In this document: one piece after another, positions 9,901-17,538 of the stretch
How the letters are laid out: each line of letters begins with the position of its first letter
How positions within the stretch are numbered: the stretch's first letter is position 1
Origin: a virus
Reading direction: 5' to 3' (one strand)
Length of the DNA stretch: 28,831 nucleotides
Virus record (IMG/VR): IMGVR_UViG_3300044716_000828
Span: 1-28,831 of that record
The notes under the pieces: generated by a model
What the model was told of the DNA's origin: nothing
What the model saw: only the letters and a program-made list of their open reading frames with translations
The model's database searches: none
Made by a program: the position numbers and the translations under genes

Positions 9901-11192
9901 GCATTCTTCATCGGAATTGAAAAATCAGGACCCGATATCTTGAAATTTCGTGTGATTGTCTTATTAATTAATATTACATTTTGAACGATTGGTGCAATAC
10001 TAACATTTGAAATCCAACATCTAGTTTTTACATCAAAGTCGCTTGGAAGAGGAGAGTCAAGTTTTATGTATAGTTCAATTTGTTGTTCGTCCGTTTCATT
10101 TTCATTTGAATACGAATGATCTATGAATCTTACAAGTATACCATCGCCAAAGTTTAAAGCGTTTTTGTAATATGAATAGAATTTATTTATATACGTATTT
10201 TGAACAAGATTTACAACTTGTTTTACAAATAAGTCGTATACTATAGCAGAAATGGTTTGTAAATTTACAACTAAATCAGAGTTGAAAAAATTTATAATTA
10301 ATAATTGATTTAAATATTCTTTTTCAACAATATATTTTATTTGTTGATATAACTCATCAAATGTTACGATATTCTTAGAATATGTATACATCCAGTATTT
10401 AATATAATTATTTACTCCGAACAAATCTTTAAACATGATTTGATTTAAAAGATTTAACTGAACGCTTTTTGCACCATTATAAACTGAGTTTATAAACAAT
10501 ATAGCCTCATCGTCGGATTTGAATCCGAATGAATTTTTAAAATAATTTATTTCATTAGGAAATCTTGATGTGAATAACTTATAGTTATTTTCGCAATTGA
10601 AATTTTGTGTTCCTGTAGAAATTAATTCCAAAACATCTTCAATTAAAACAAGTTTTCTTGTGAAAGATTCGTATGCTAAGTTCTGATAAAATATATTATT
10701 ATCATTTGAACGTTTTGCAAATGATGGAATAAGTTTTAATTCGGTTCTTGAAGGTGAAATTTCTGAAATTATAAGTGGATAGTCTCGATTTCCAGCAACG
10801 TTTCTTAAAAAATTATAAGAAACTACATGTTGACCATCAAAAATATTTGACGAAGAAAGATCTGATTGAACATCGACCAAAATATTATTTTGGTATTTAA
10901 TATAATTGGTTTGAACCTGTCTGTAATTATATGTTATTGAGTTTCGATCAACGTCTTTATAAACTCCTACTTGCGACAAATATTTTATAGAAGACGTATT
11001 ATAATTCCACGAATTTTGTTCTCCAATTGTATTATAAGATGAAAACTCAACAACGTCTCTATCAGACTTTCCAAAGAATAGTTCAGGAGAATTAGTATTT
11101 TGATCATAATTTATAACATCCGTTTCATTAAAATATGAAGCGGTATTAAAACTAGATGTAAAATTACTTATATATGGGTATGGAAATGTCAT
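6996..11192 (-). CDS. Very large baseplate-associated protein, gp7/gpI-like
   Basis: 1398 residues, the longest gene here. Around residues 595-705 it has a helical block with SMTGHHFDNIYQYIKSF and then LPQIYKTKGTQECINLILSC, ending HGIPLNILTVREFG. This 'threshold to a short, truncated helical domain' pattern resembles the P2 gpI tail-protein family, the counterpart of T4 gp7. Its position after gp25 and gp6 homologues matches the W-J-I order of contractile-tail baseplates. Residues ~100-160 contain ISEISPSRTELKLIPSF, a motif I associate with baseplate proteins of marine myoviruses. Residues ~745-905 read as a LamG-like beta sandwich (LEFTFKLNKNYL...WKIYLKKG). The C-terminus (from ~1000) is unassigned and ends Ser/Leu-rich. 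It is longer than T4 gp7 (about 1030 residues). The upstream bases contain CTCCTCC, the complement of a Shine-Dalgarno, and no true one. Confidence 0.75.
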   Translation of the reverse strand: MTFPYPYISNFTSSFNTASYFNETDVINYDQNTNSPELFFGKSDRDVVEFSSYNTIGEQNSWNYNTSSIKYLSQVGVYKDVDRNSITYNYRQVQTNYIKYQNNILVDVQSDLSSSNIFDGQHVVSYNFLRNVAGNRDYPLIISEISPSRTELKLIPSFAKRSNDNNIFYQNLAYESFTRKLVLIEDVLELISTGTQNFNCENNYKLFTSRFPNEINYFKNSFGFKSDDEAILFINSVYNGAKSVQLNLLNQIMFKDLFGVNNYIKYWMYTYSKNIVTFDELYQQIKYIVEKEYLNQLLIINFFNSDLVVNLQTISAIVYDLFVKQVVNLVQNTYINKFYSYYKNALNFGDGILVRFIDHSYSNENETDEQQIELYIKLDSPLPSDFDVKTRCWISNVSIAPIVQNVILINKTITRNFKISGPDFSIPMKNAEKNKINNVSSLGDNVSNRDLSEINVIKKLNTLNVDYSNFSEFVVFSSAAIRTKVFKNKLELITSLSGSISELSVSASFASNIVISSSYSSQIEKNNDKINETLNSFDGYESYLYNNQSLIEGSLKDPNSNYYNYILTAEEYDIENIDSLVNNTPENIKNDENNSDYLLFLSMTGHHFDNIYQYIKSFPILNNTESSDTYISDFVYYMLKTFGWDTSTDFANKSEIVSYISNTVSYKDKTESIWKRILDTLPQIYKTKGTQECINLILSCHGIPLNILTVREFGSNDIFKNKKTSYLYDAKYYFTKFNSNNEYLSIPYSGSKSLEFTFKLNKNYLTNNVVELVNKGSNTWKIYLKKGKVDKYGDVVFQIQDKSTSITSVPIFNNDSFFNVLLRRNETSSLLDSSNDENYVPTKYDLVVKSYDSDRETFAHSSSIVLTRTYNELFSSKEFISFGNYNSSNIFTGLLDKIQLIQNPISDYDFTEYCRNYGFYGNENIDKTWDYLNFKYSYDYPVNLQSSSAVVPIYPDFPETKRNETQNGYAYNFTYNSVTQSNSCTFYSQSVYPYQFEVIELPQSIILSQYGPNKLKNNKIRRIEQELTTAPSPVQSVATNLNVMSPDSNILGVYISPFKSKDDDILNFYGDLNVMDSIADPGNLNQSSYKDLNTLRENYYKFDGEQVLYQEFITLYKNYIDNSIFDVIRNIIPARTKFLGGILVEPSVLERPKFSTGFASKEELTSYNGSISLYDNVDSQITSTDDYSPILEVNDSRNEIKQYNFNNGYISSDDNISYLSQYVPDNKPFYDYEQKQMCYLVKSEEIQYIYSNDKVSNPIEFKLEKIFPVSSSNDLTQIGSQYIPLKDSNLQITNVLPFQHYIYKNNPFSKFQIYLNDKPLYFNDDSFKDTNDNTVTISKTTLGIGNVYLDRIYVKSRNTDLTTIISSYEITSSTTTSSLSYSPILTQSLSLSQSIFNI

Positions 11193-11193
11193 A

Positions 11194-11619
11194 TTACGAT
11201 GGAGGAGTTAATTGAGATACTATAGTATTAAGTTTAGTATTTGCATCATCTCTCTCAGCTTTTAATTGCAAAATTGCATATTCTAATTCTGCAAGAGCTT
11301 CTGGAGTTATTGTTATTCCATTGCTTGAAATATTCAAACTTCCACTTGCACGAAGTATAGATTCTACGAAATTAGTTGAAGTATTCACGTTTGTATCGAT
11401 TGGAACAGTAATTGTAGGAACAAATTCATTAAATTGAACTTCAGTAATGGATTGTATTTTATTTATGTTATAATAATAATCGTATAATCCTACGTTCAAA
11501 TATTTGGTTTCAAAACTAGGATTGTTATCATCAATTACAAAATTCCCAACGCTATCTAATTTATAGGTATAGGTTCCATTTTGGATAAATTGATTTAACT
11601 GTTCTTGATACATAATCAT
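11194..11619 (-). CDS. Small protein with C-terminal coiled coil, unknown function
   Basis: 141 residues, not recognised. Residues ~1-90 are rich in Asn/Tyr/Thr and look beta-structured. Residues ~100-135 (PEALAELEYAILQLKAERDD) form a clear amphipathic helix, likely a short coiled coil, followed by VSQLTPPS. Its ATG overlaps the stop of the 800-residue gene by four bases (ATGA), which points to translational coupling. A second in-frame ATG two codons later (11613) is an equally possible start, since GAG lies five bases before it. It is wedged between two large baseplate proteins, so a small linker or chaperone-like baseplate part is plausible, but that is inference from position only. Confidence 0.7.
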   Translation of the reverse strand: MIMYQEQLNQFIQNGTYTYKLDSVGNFVIDDNNPSFETKYLNVGLYDYYYNINKIQSITEVQFNEFVPTITVPIDTNVNTSTNFVESILRASGSLNISSNGITITPEALAELEYAILQLKAERDDANTKLNTIVSQLTPPS

Positions 11620-14018
11620 CTCGTTATAGTAAATATATTACCGTTGTCAAAAATTTTAGTTTCGCCATCTATTACTGTCTTTATCAACAATCTATAATAT
11701 CTTTCAACTGGTAAAGTTGTAGTATCAAGATTAAAATAATGAATCGATCCGTCACAACTTAACTTAGTATACTCGTCAAAATCCATTATCATATTTTCAC
11801 TGTTGTTATCTTTGATCGCAAAATAAGTTTCAGATGGCAACAAACTTGAACTCAAATATTGAGACTGTTGATATCCTTTGACAAAATTCTTTAATGGAGA
11901 CTTTTCTCTTGCAAATACATTTATTCTTACTACTGATCCAAATTTGTATGTTCTATTTAAGTTCTTAACAACCACGGTATATGGATTGAAAGTATTTAAC
12001 GGAACTAGATTACCAGTTATGTATTCACTATCGTCGTATGCAATATCCAAATATGGAGAATAAATGGTATTGCTTTCTTTACTAAAGAATTTTATTGTCC
12101 CATTAACATTATCTGCATCAGATAATTCTAAAGACGAAAGTAAAATAATTCCCTCGTTAGGGACGCATCCACATATCCATCCCTTTACAATATCAGTTAC
12201 GTCAATATTAACATCAGATGTCTCATAATTAAACTGTTCTGAACAAATTAATGAACTTCCTGTCACCAAATTACAGAATTTCGGAGCAAATTTTTGAATC
12301 AAACTTTGTGAAACTTGTAAACGAGTTGATTCTTTTATATTATCAATTTTAGAATTAATACAACTCATCAAACTTGCAGAGAAGTAAGTCAATACACTTG
12401 ATGAAAATGACGTTTGATATACATTTAACGATGTTGATAGTAATGATGAAGATACACTTGAACTCAAATATCCAATATATGATTGATTCATCAAACTTGA
12501 TGATATACTAGAACTTTGATATTCAGAAGAACAACTACATTCGGTTGAATTAAACGTTAAACAATCAGATGAAACAGAGGATACTAAACTATTATAGTAA
12601 TTGTTATATGTATTATACAATGATGATGCAGATACACTTGATGATATACTTGCAGTTACCAAATTATTAATTGCAGTGTATAATTCAGAATATATTGTTG
12701 AATGAGATATACTGCTAGATAATACAGAAATATATTGACATCTTTGATTTGTATAATTTACTAAAGATGCGGATGATTCTAATACCGATTGTATACTTGA
12801 TGATAAACAAGATAAAAAGGCAGTGCTTGATGTATAAGCATAATTATATACACTTGCAGTTCCATACAAAGATGTCAATGAAGAGGACACACTTTGAGAA
12901 GTTTGATAATATGAAGATGATGCAAAATTAAATAGAAGACTATAATTTTCAGACGCAACCGAACTTGAATCCGAACAAGATGTCAATATAGAATTGAGAC
13001 AATCTGAAAGAGAACTGCTAAAACTTGAAGTTAAATTAGTATTTAAACTAGAAGAGTATTGACTTTCAAATGTAGGAGTAGAACTTGCAGTATTATAAAA
13101 CGATGTTTTTATACTTGAAGTAGGCGTAGTATAAGTATTTGGGACCGAATAAAACCAAGTTCCACCTTCATTTTGAAATGACGCAGATGCAGATGCAGAA
13201 TCTATCAAGTAATTACTTGAAGTTCCATAATAACCAACTGAGCCGGTTCCATACCAATATAGTCCTGATGTTACAGATTCGTTTCTATAATTCCAACTTA
13301 CACCTATACTATCACCGCCTGTTGCATATCTTCCAATACCCATTTCCCAACTTTGACTGATTGGATATGCATAAACTGTATAATTTAATGGAATCTCATC
13401 AACTTGAGTTGCTTTAAGTTTTAAATAAAACTTGATATCATCGGTATTTATATCTCCAGTTATTATAGATGAAGAAATTTTAGATAAATCAAATTTTAAA
13501 AGTATTCTACTTAAATCAGGATTGTTTATGTAACTATAATATGGTTGATAAACATCAGCACTTCCGCTTAGTTGACCATTTATAGATCCATTAAATTTAT
13601 ATAAAGTTCCGCTCGCATAACAAATGGAACCTGTAAATGAAGATGTTAAACTTCCAGTTACTGTTCCTGAAAAATGACCACTTGCATTTGAAAAATTTGT
13701 TAATGTAATGGGTCCGCCATTATAAGAACCTGATAATCCTCCATTAAACATCGAAGCACTAAAGTCCGCAGATTTTGATACATATAATAGAGCATAACTA
13801 TCACCACCATAGATATTACCTATCACAGATCCGGAGTAATTAACGAATGATTGACTGTAATTTCCTGTAATAGATATGCGAGTATAATTGTTTAATACTC
13901 TAGTAAGTTGAGGAATAGACTTCAACTCTAGAATTTCATCAATTCCAAAGTTTTTATTCTTATACGAACTTTCGTTGTTGATATACGTATCTTTTTCTGG
14001 ATATAAGAATATATGCAT
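11616..14018 (-). CDS. DNRLRE-type structural protein with Ser-rich insertion
   Basis: 800 residues. The flanks match the DNRLRE/carbohydrate-binding beta-sandwich pattern. The N-terminus has DTYINNESSYKNKNFGIDEI; residues ~165-180 have LSRILLKFDLSKI; residues ~600-620 have VNIDVTDIVKGWICG; and ~640-663 have IKFFSKESNTIYSPYLDIAY. Two blocks interrupt this domain. At ~60-155 there are G-S repeats (SGHFSGTVTGSLTSSFTGS), like those in the fibre at 22825. At ~270-555 a Ser-rich stretch occurs with scattered Cys and Tyr (STECSCSSEYQSSSIS). The C-terminus (~665-800) ends ERYYRLLIKTVIDGETKIF, probably a separate beta domain. It lies between the gp6 homologue and the gpI-like protein. A baseplate-attached fibre or carbohydrate-contacting subunit is likely (inference). 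A GGAA sits 12 bases before the ATG, a weak ribosome site at best. Confidence 0.75.
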   Translation of the reverse strand: MHIFLYPEKDTYINNESSYKNKNFGIDEILELKSIPQLTRVLNNYTRISITGNYSQSFVNYSGSVIGNIYGGDSYALLYVSKSADFSASMFNGGLSGSYNGGPITLTNFSNASGHFSGTVTGSLTSSFTGSICYASGTLYKFNGSINGQLSGSADVYQPYYSYINNPDLSRILLKFDLSKISSSIITGDINTDDIKFYLKLKATQVDEIPLNYTVYAYPISQSWEMGIGRYATGGDSIGVSWNYRNESVTSGLYWYGTGSVGYYGTSSNYLIDSASASASFQNEGGTWFYSVPNTYTTPTSSIKTSFYNTASSTPTFESQYSSSLNTNLTSSFSSSLSDCLNSILTSCSDSSSVASENYSLLFNFASSSYYQTSQSVSSSLTSLYGTASVYNYAYTSSTAFLSCLSSSIQSVLESSASLVNYTNQRCQYISVLSSSISHSTIYSELYTAINNLVTASISSSVSASSLYNTYNNYYNSLVSSVSSDCLTFNSTECSCSSEYQSSSISSSLMNQSYIGYLSSSVSSSLLSTSLNVYQTSFSSSVLTYFSASLMSCINSKIDNIKESTRLQVSQSLIQKFAPKFCNLVTGSSLICSEQFNYETSDVNIDVTDIVKGWICGCVPNEGIILLSSLELSDADNVNGTIKFFSKESNTIYSPYLDIAYDDSEYITGNLVPLNTFNPYTVVVKNLNRTYKFGSVVRINVFAREKSPLKNFVKGYQQSQYLSSSLLPSETYFAIKDNNSENMIMDFDEYTKLSCDGSIHYFNLDTTTLPVERYYRLLIKTVIDGETKIFDNGNIFTITR

Positions 14019-14019
14019 A

Positions 14020-15999
14020 TTAATTTACATTTCCTATTATGTCTATATCTGGATATTTGACCTCAAACACACATGGGTCCAATGAAGGATATATTATTTT
14101 ATTCTTTGTTGCGGCATTGATGTCATATTGATGTGGAGAATAATTTCCATCTTCGGATGTTAAATTATAAACACTCAATTGTGCTAGAGATTGAACACCT
14201 TCAACTCTTGCGATTTCTAATTCTAATTGACTTAAATTAATTGGTTGGGAAAATCCCCATTTATCAATATCAAAAAACTCCTTGACTTTCTGATTACAGT
14301 AATTTAAAACATCTCGTTTGTTATAATTGTTATAAATTACAATGTTATACTTGACACCGACATTAATTATGTATCCGTCAATTATATTAATTCCGTCAGT
14401 GAGTAATCTGTATTTTGATAAGTATTGTTTTAAATTATAAGATAAAACATCATTTATCGGAGTTAAATGTTTTTGAGAATCGTATGATAACACATACAAA
14501 TTAATGGAGAATGGATTACTTATATCGTAATTAATCTTTCTAAAATAATTTTCGATATCATTTGTAACTCCCGTTGCATTATTGTTGTAATCTACAAACC
14601 CACTAACATTTTTTTGTAAATTAAAATTTAAATCTGTATCAGATTTTACGTATGCCTTTGCTACACTTCCAAATCTGGAAGGCATGGATAATGATCTAAG
14701 AACATAATCATCTTTAGTAACTGCTCTGTTTTGAGAAACAAATGTTGATGTTGCATTTTGACGTATTTCTTCAACACTTTCACTATCCTTCCCACCAGTC
14801 GCTGCGATATAGTTATTAACTCTTAATGATTGCACCATCGTGTTAAATAAGTTTTGTTCGACTGGATTTAACGATGTAGAATCGTTTAACAATTCATAAG
14901 ATTGTATTCTTATGATTTCATTTACATTACAGTTAGACAATAATCCTCCACCAACGATGTAGTTTATTGTTAAAACTGTATTTGAAGGTGATACACCATA
15001 CGTATTTGTTTTTAAAAAATTGCTACTATCAAGTGAAATATCAATGTTTTCAATATTAGACAATCCTATTCCAATAACATTTGAATTTGGATATACAATT
15101 TCATCTGAATTATTATCAATATTTGCACCAAACTCTAAATATGTTATGTTATTAGCCGTAATATTACGTGTAAATTTCTTAGAAGTCTTCAAAGACTTCA
15201 TAATCTTAGGAACTTCTGTTTTATATATATAAAAACTTCCATCATTCGTCTCTATATTATCAATTTCAGTAAAAATTACGTCTTGTGCCAAATAATCGAC
15301 TTCATACCACTTGTTATTTTCAGAATCTCTTACATCAATAATTTCCAAAACATCAGTTTCATCAAATTCTACTTTATAAAACGGAGTAGCACTTCCAACG
15401 GAAACAGTTTTTGTAACTATTCTACCCGCAAACGCTTTTGCGGTTTTTCGTATTAAGAAAAATTGAGGGACGCCAAGAGAATCTCTTGAATATACTGAAA
15501 CTTCTCTTGGAGAAAACTTCGTATCGACTGAAAAATCTACTGGGTCACTTATAAGATATGATTGTCCAGATATATTTTCGAGTTGCATGTATTGCCGTAA
15601 TGACAAAGCATACTTATCGTCTGGAATATAGTTTCCATCACTATCAATCTTGGACGGAACCAATTGAAACAATTCTATTTCAGTTACCGCAGACTTTGCC
15701 GCGTATGGTTTATAACCCAAATATTTAGCTAGGGTTAAAACATTCTTCCTTTCCTCTGCAAATGGAAGTAAACTTTCCTTGAATTGATAATCAATATAGT
15801 AGGATAAAACATCGCCTACATACGCTGCCTGTTCAATAAACATTGTTCCAGGTGAAGCATCACTAAAATCTTGATAACTTCTTGGATAATAATTTTTAGC
15901 AAAATCAATCAAACCTTGCTTAAAGGAATTAAAATCCCTATTAAGATATCTGACATCTTTGTTTAGTGGTTGAAATGATTTTTGTATAATCTCTGGCAT
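14020..15999 (-). CDS. 6: Baseplate wedge protein gp6-like (Baseplate_J type)
   Basis: 659 residues, the same size class as T4 gp6 (660). The N-terminus has RDVRYLNRD-like sequence (NKDVRYLNRDFNSFKQGLID), then FSDASPGTMFIEQAAYVGDV and LSYYIDYQFKESLLPFAEER...LAKYLGYKP, the hallmark of gp6-type wedge proteins. Residues ~400-450 carry the J-domain signature GGKDSESVEEIRQNATSTFV followed by RAVTKDDYVLRSLSMPSRFG. The C-terminal part (~500-650) is the alpha/beta region seen in the family, with WGFSQPINLSQLELEIARVE. In T4-like phages gp6 dimers form the ring that holds the wedges together and controls sheath contraction. It starts 5 bases downstream of gp25, its known structural partner. No Shine-Dalgarno; the upstream bases are A/T-rich. 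Confidence 0.93.
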   Translation of the reverse strand: MPEIIQKSFQPLNKDVRYLNRDFNSFKQGLIDFAKNYYPRSYQDFSDASPGTMFIEQAAYVGDVLSYYIDYQFKESLLPFAEERKNVLTLAKYLGYKPYAAKSAVTEIELFQLVPSKIDSDGNYIPDDKYALSLRQYMQLENISGQSYLISDPVDFSVDTKFSPREVSVYSRDSLGVPQFFLIRKTAKAFAGRIVTKTVSVGSATPFYKVEFDETDVLEIIDVRDSENNKWYEVDYLAQDVIFTEIDNIETNDGSFYIYKTEVPKIMKSLKTSKKFTRNITANNITYLEFGANIDNNSDEIVYPNSNVIGIGLSNIENIDISLDSSNFLKTNTYGVSPSNTVLTINYIVGGGLLSNCNVNEIIRIQSYELLNDSTSLNPVEQNLFNTMVQSLRVNNYIAATGGKDSESVEEIRQNATSTFVSQNRAVTKDDYVLRSLSMPSRFGSVAKAYVKSDTDLNFNLQKNVSGFVDYNNNATGVTNDIENYFRKINYDISNPFSINLYVLSYDSQKHLTPINDVLSYNLKQYLSKYRLLTDGINIIDGYIINVGVKYNIVIYNNYNKRDVLNYCNQKVKEFFDIDKWGFSQPINLSQLELEIARVEGVQSLAQLSVYNLTSEDGNYSPHQYDINAATKNKIIYPSLDPCVFEVKYPDIDIIGNVN

Positions 16000-16004
16000 A
16001 AAAA

Positions 16005-16403
16005 TTATATATTATTAGTAGTTACAAAAGAGAAACTACTGGTTTGTTTGTTAAATGTAAATTGCACGTTCACCCTTATTATATAATTATTGGTATCATT
16101 GTCTTTTTGTGCGGAAGAAATGTCTAAAAACACTTGATTTACAAAAACATTTGGAAACCACGTCTGAATATCTTCTTTAATTATATTTTTTAAGATATCT
16201 TCAAAATCATCGGTTCGTTGTTCGAATAGAAAATTATACAATCTAGTTCCAAATTCTGGATTAAATCTTCGTTCAGATGGTCTTGTTAGGAAAAAGTTAA
16301 GCAAATTAGAACGTATTTGAGTGAGTGAATCATATGATTGTTGAAAATACCCACTGTTACCACGCTCTATTGGCAATGTTAATCCTATTGTAGAGTTTGC
16401 CAT
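16005..16403 (-). CDS. 25: Baseplate wedge protein gp25 (GPW/gp25 family)
   Basis: 132 residues, the same size as T4 gp25. Residues ~30-62 carry the core family motif: SNLLNFFLTRPSERRFNPEF followed by GTRLYNFLFEQ. The T/R-P-S/G-E-R/x-R segment is the conserved EPR-like turn. The C-terminal half (IIKEDIQTWFPNVFVNQVFL, VNVQFTFN) is the alpha/beta part expected for the family. In contractile tails this protein joins the wedge to the sheath and helps initiate sheath polymerisation. It precedes the gp6 homologue by 5 bases, as in many myoviruses. No Shine-Dalgarno is seen before the ATG. Function from family is well established; the assignment rests on motif, length and neighbour. Confidence 0.93.
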   Translation of the reverse strand: MANSTIGLTLPIERGNSGYFQQSYDSLTQIRSNLLNFFLTRPSERRFNPEFGTRLYNFLFEQRTDDFEDILKNIIKEDIQTWFPNVFVNQVFLDISSAQKDNDTNNYIIRVNVQFTFNKQTSSFSFVTTNNI

Positions 16404-16406
16404 AAA

Positions 16407-16877
16407 TTATTGAGATTGAACCATTCCTGTAGGTATATTACCCGATTTTTTCTTATTATCGACCGCTTTCATTAATTTTCTATAATCTCGGTTCATTACA
16501 TTCAATACCTTTGACTGTTCCTCATTTACCACTGACGTAGGTGTGGGTGTATCAATATTAATAGATTCATTCAAAGGTTGAGAATTTAATATGCTTGAAT
16601 ATCCAACGAAAGATCCTTCTTGAGGAACACCCCCAGTAGTTTCATTCAAAATTTGATTTAACATCTCATTATTTGTATACTTTTTATATTGTTTTTGAGG
16701 TGCGGGTTGTTTAACCTTCTCAGAAATAGGTTCTTTTTCTATTTTTTGGGTCGGTTCTACCTTTACGTTATTAGACAATACTTCAGTCAATATTTTTGGA
16801 ATCATTGTAGGTAAAACTACCTTCAATTCCTCTTGGATAATTGATCTTACGATGGATTTAAATTCTTCTGTTTTCAT
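16407..16877 (-). CDS. Conserved small phage protein upstream of gp25, unknown function
   Basis: 156 residues. The N-terminus (MKTEEFKSIVRSIIQEELKV, then VLPTMIPKILTEVL) is a helical, possibly coiled-coil segment. Residues ~45-70 are a charged Lys/Glu/Gln/Pro linker. Residues ~70-95 contain NNEMLNQILNETTGGVPQEG, a motif I associate with proteins next to gp25 in T4-like marine phages. Residues ~125-145 form a second helix (VMNRDYRKLMKAVDNKKK). The layout of helix, linker, short motif and basic helix suggests an assembly or adaptor peptide of the baseplate, which is inference. It ends 3 bases before gp25. No catalytic motif, membrane segment or Shine-Dalgarno is present. Confidence 0.7.
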   Translation of the reverse strand: MKTEEFKSIVRSIIQEELKVVLPTMIPKILTEVLSNNVKVEPTQKIEKEPISEKVKQPAPQKQYKKYTNNEMLNQILNETTGGVPQEGSFVGYSSILNSQPLNESINIDTPTPTSVVNEEQSKVLNVMNRDYRKLMKAVDNKKKSGNIPTGMVQSQ

Positions 16878-16911
16878 ATACTATAATTATCAAATAAAAT
16901 TCGAATATTCA

Positions 16912-17523
16912 TTAACTTATTAATGAGGTTGGATTAGAAGCGGCATTTGTGACAGATCCGGCTACATTACCTAAATTTTGAGTTGATGGTAATTGATTGC
17001 ATGGAAGTGTAAAAAATGGTGGTTTTGGTATTTCCGGCAGATTAGGTAACATATCTTTAATATTGGGTAACGTAATTGGTTCGTTCAACCACAATTTAAC
17101 CTTTTCTTTATAACCAGGAAAAGGATTTAATGCTGATAATGTAGGAACTTCAGGTATTTTGATAGATGGAAGTGATGTTAGATTAGATGATGGTAAATTC
17201 AAAGACGGAACTTGTGGCAATGACGGAATACCAGGTGCCGTTGGAATAAATTGAGTTATTCTATCTGTCAATTCTTGTTTACTTGGTAATTGAGGTAGTG
17301 GAATATCAGGTAGTGGAGGCATCGGTAATTTATCAAGTGATGACAAAGGAAAAGTTGTGCAATCAATTTGTGCCTTTTCATATTTCAATCCGGCAACGTT
17401 TTTAAGAGGTTCCGTTTTATTTATACTTGAGACCGTATTAGTTATAGATCCATTCGCTTTATTTGATATTCCAGATAAAGGGTTTGATGTCAGTGATGGT
17501 GGAGATGGAAGTGAGATAGACAT
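16912..17523 (-). CDS. Pro-rich baseplate-region protein, unknown function
   Basis: 203 residues with very high Pro, Leu and Ser content. Residues ~60-130 show repeated short Pro-Leu units (PPLPDIPLPQLP, PGIPSLPQVPSLNLP, IPEVPTLSALNPFPG). The C-terminus has LPNLPEIPKPPFFTLPCNQL. It has no globular-domain signature, membrane span or signal peptide. I do not recognise it by name. Its place between the spike gene (15 bases upstream) and the small protein before gp25 suggests an extended, polyproline-type connector in the hub or tail tip (inference). The ATG at 17523 is preceded directly by TATAAATAT; the octamer matches a T4 late promoter but lies too close to the start codon to serve this gene. 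Confidence 0.7.
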   Translation of the reverse strand: MSISLPSPPSLTSNPLSGISNKANGSITNTVSSINKTEPLKNVAGLKYEKAQIDCTTFPLSSLDKLPMPPLPDIPLPQLPSKQELTDRITQFIPTAPGIPSLPQVPSLNLPSSNLTSLPSIKIPEVPTLSALNPFPGYKEKVKLWLNEPITLPNIKDMLPNLPEIPKPPFFTLPCNQLPSTQNLGNVAGSVTNAASNPTSLIS

Positions 17524-17538
17524 ATATTTATATATAAT

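Noticed and set aside
12360-13220. Ser-rich tract as a possible CRISPR-like or tandem DNA repeat array
   Set aside because: The short repeated words are irregular in spacing and all in frame; they reflect Ser-codon bias of the coding sequence, not repeat-spacer units.
17525-17532. Exact T4-type late promoter octamer TATAAATA on the minus strand
   Set aside because: It ends 1 base before the ATG of the Pro-rich gene, so transcription would begin inside the gene. The same octamer occurs several times inside genes (near 10183, 17417, 19016, 19867), as expected by chance in AT-rich DNA.
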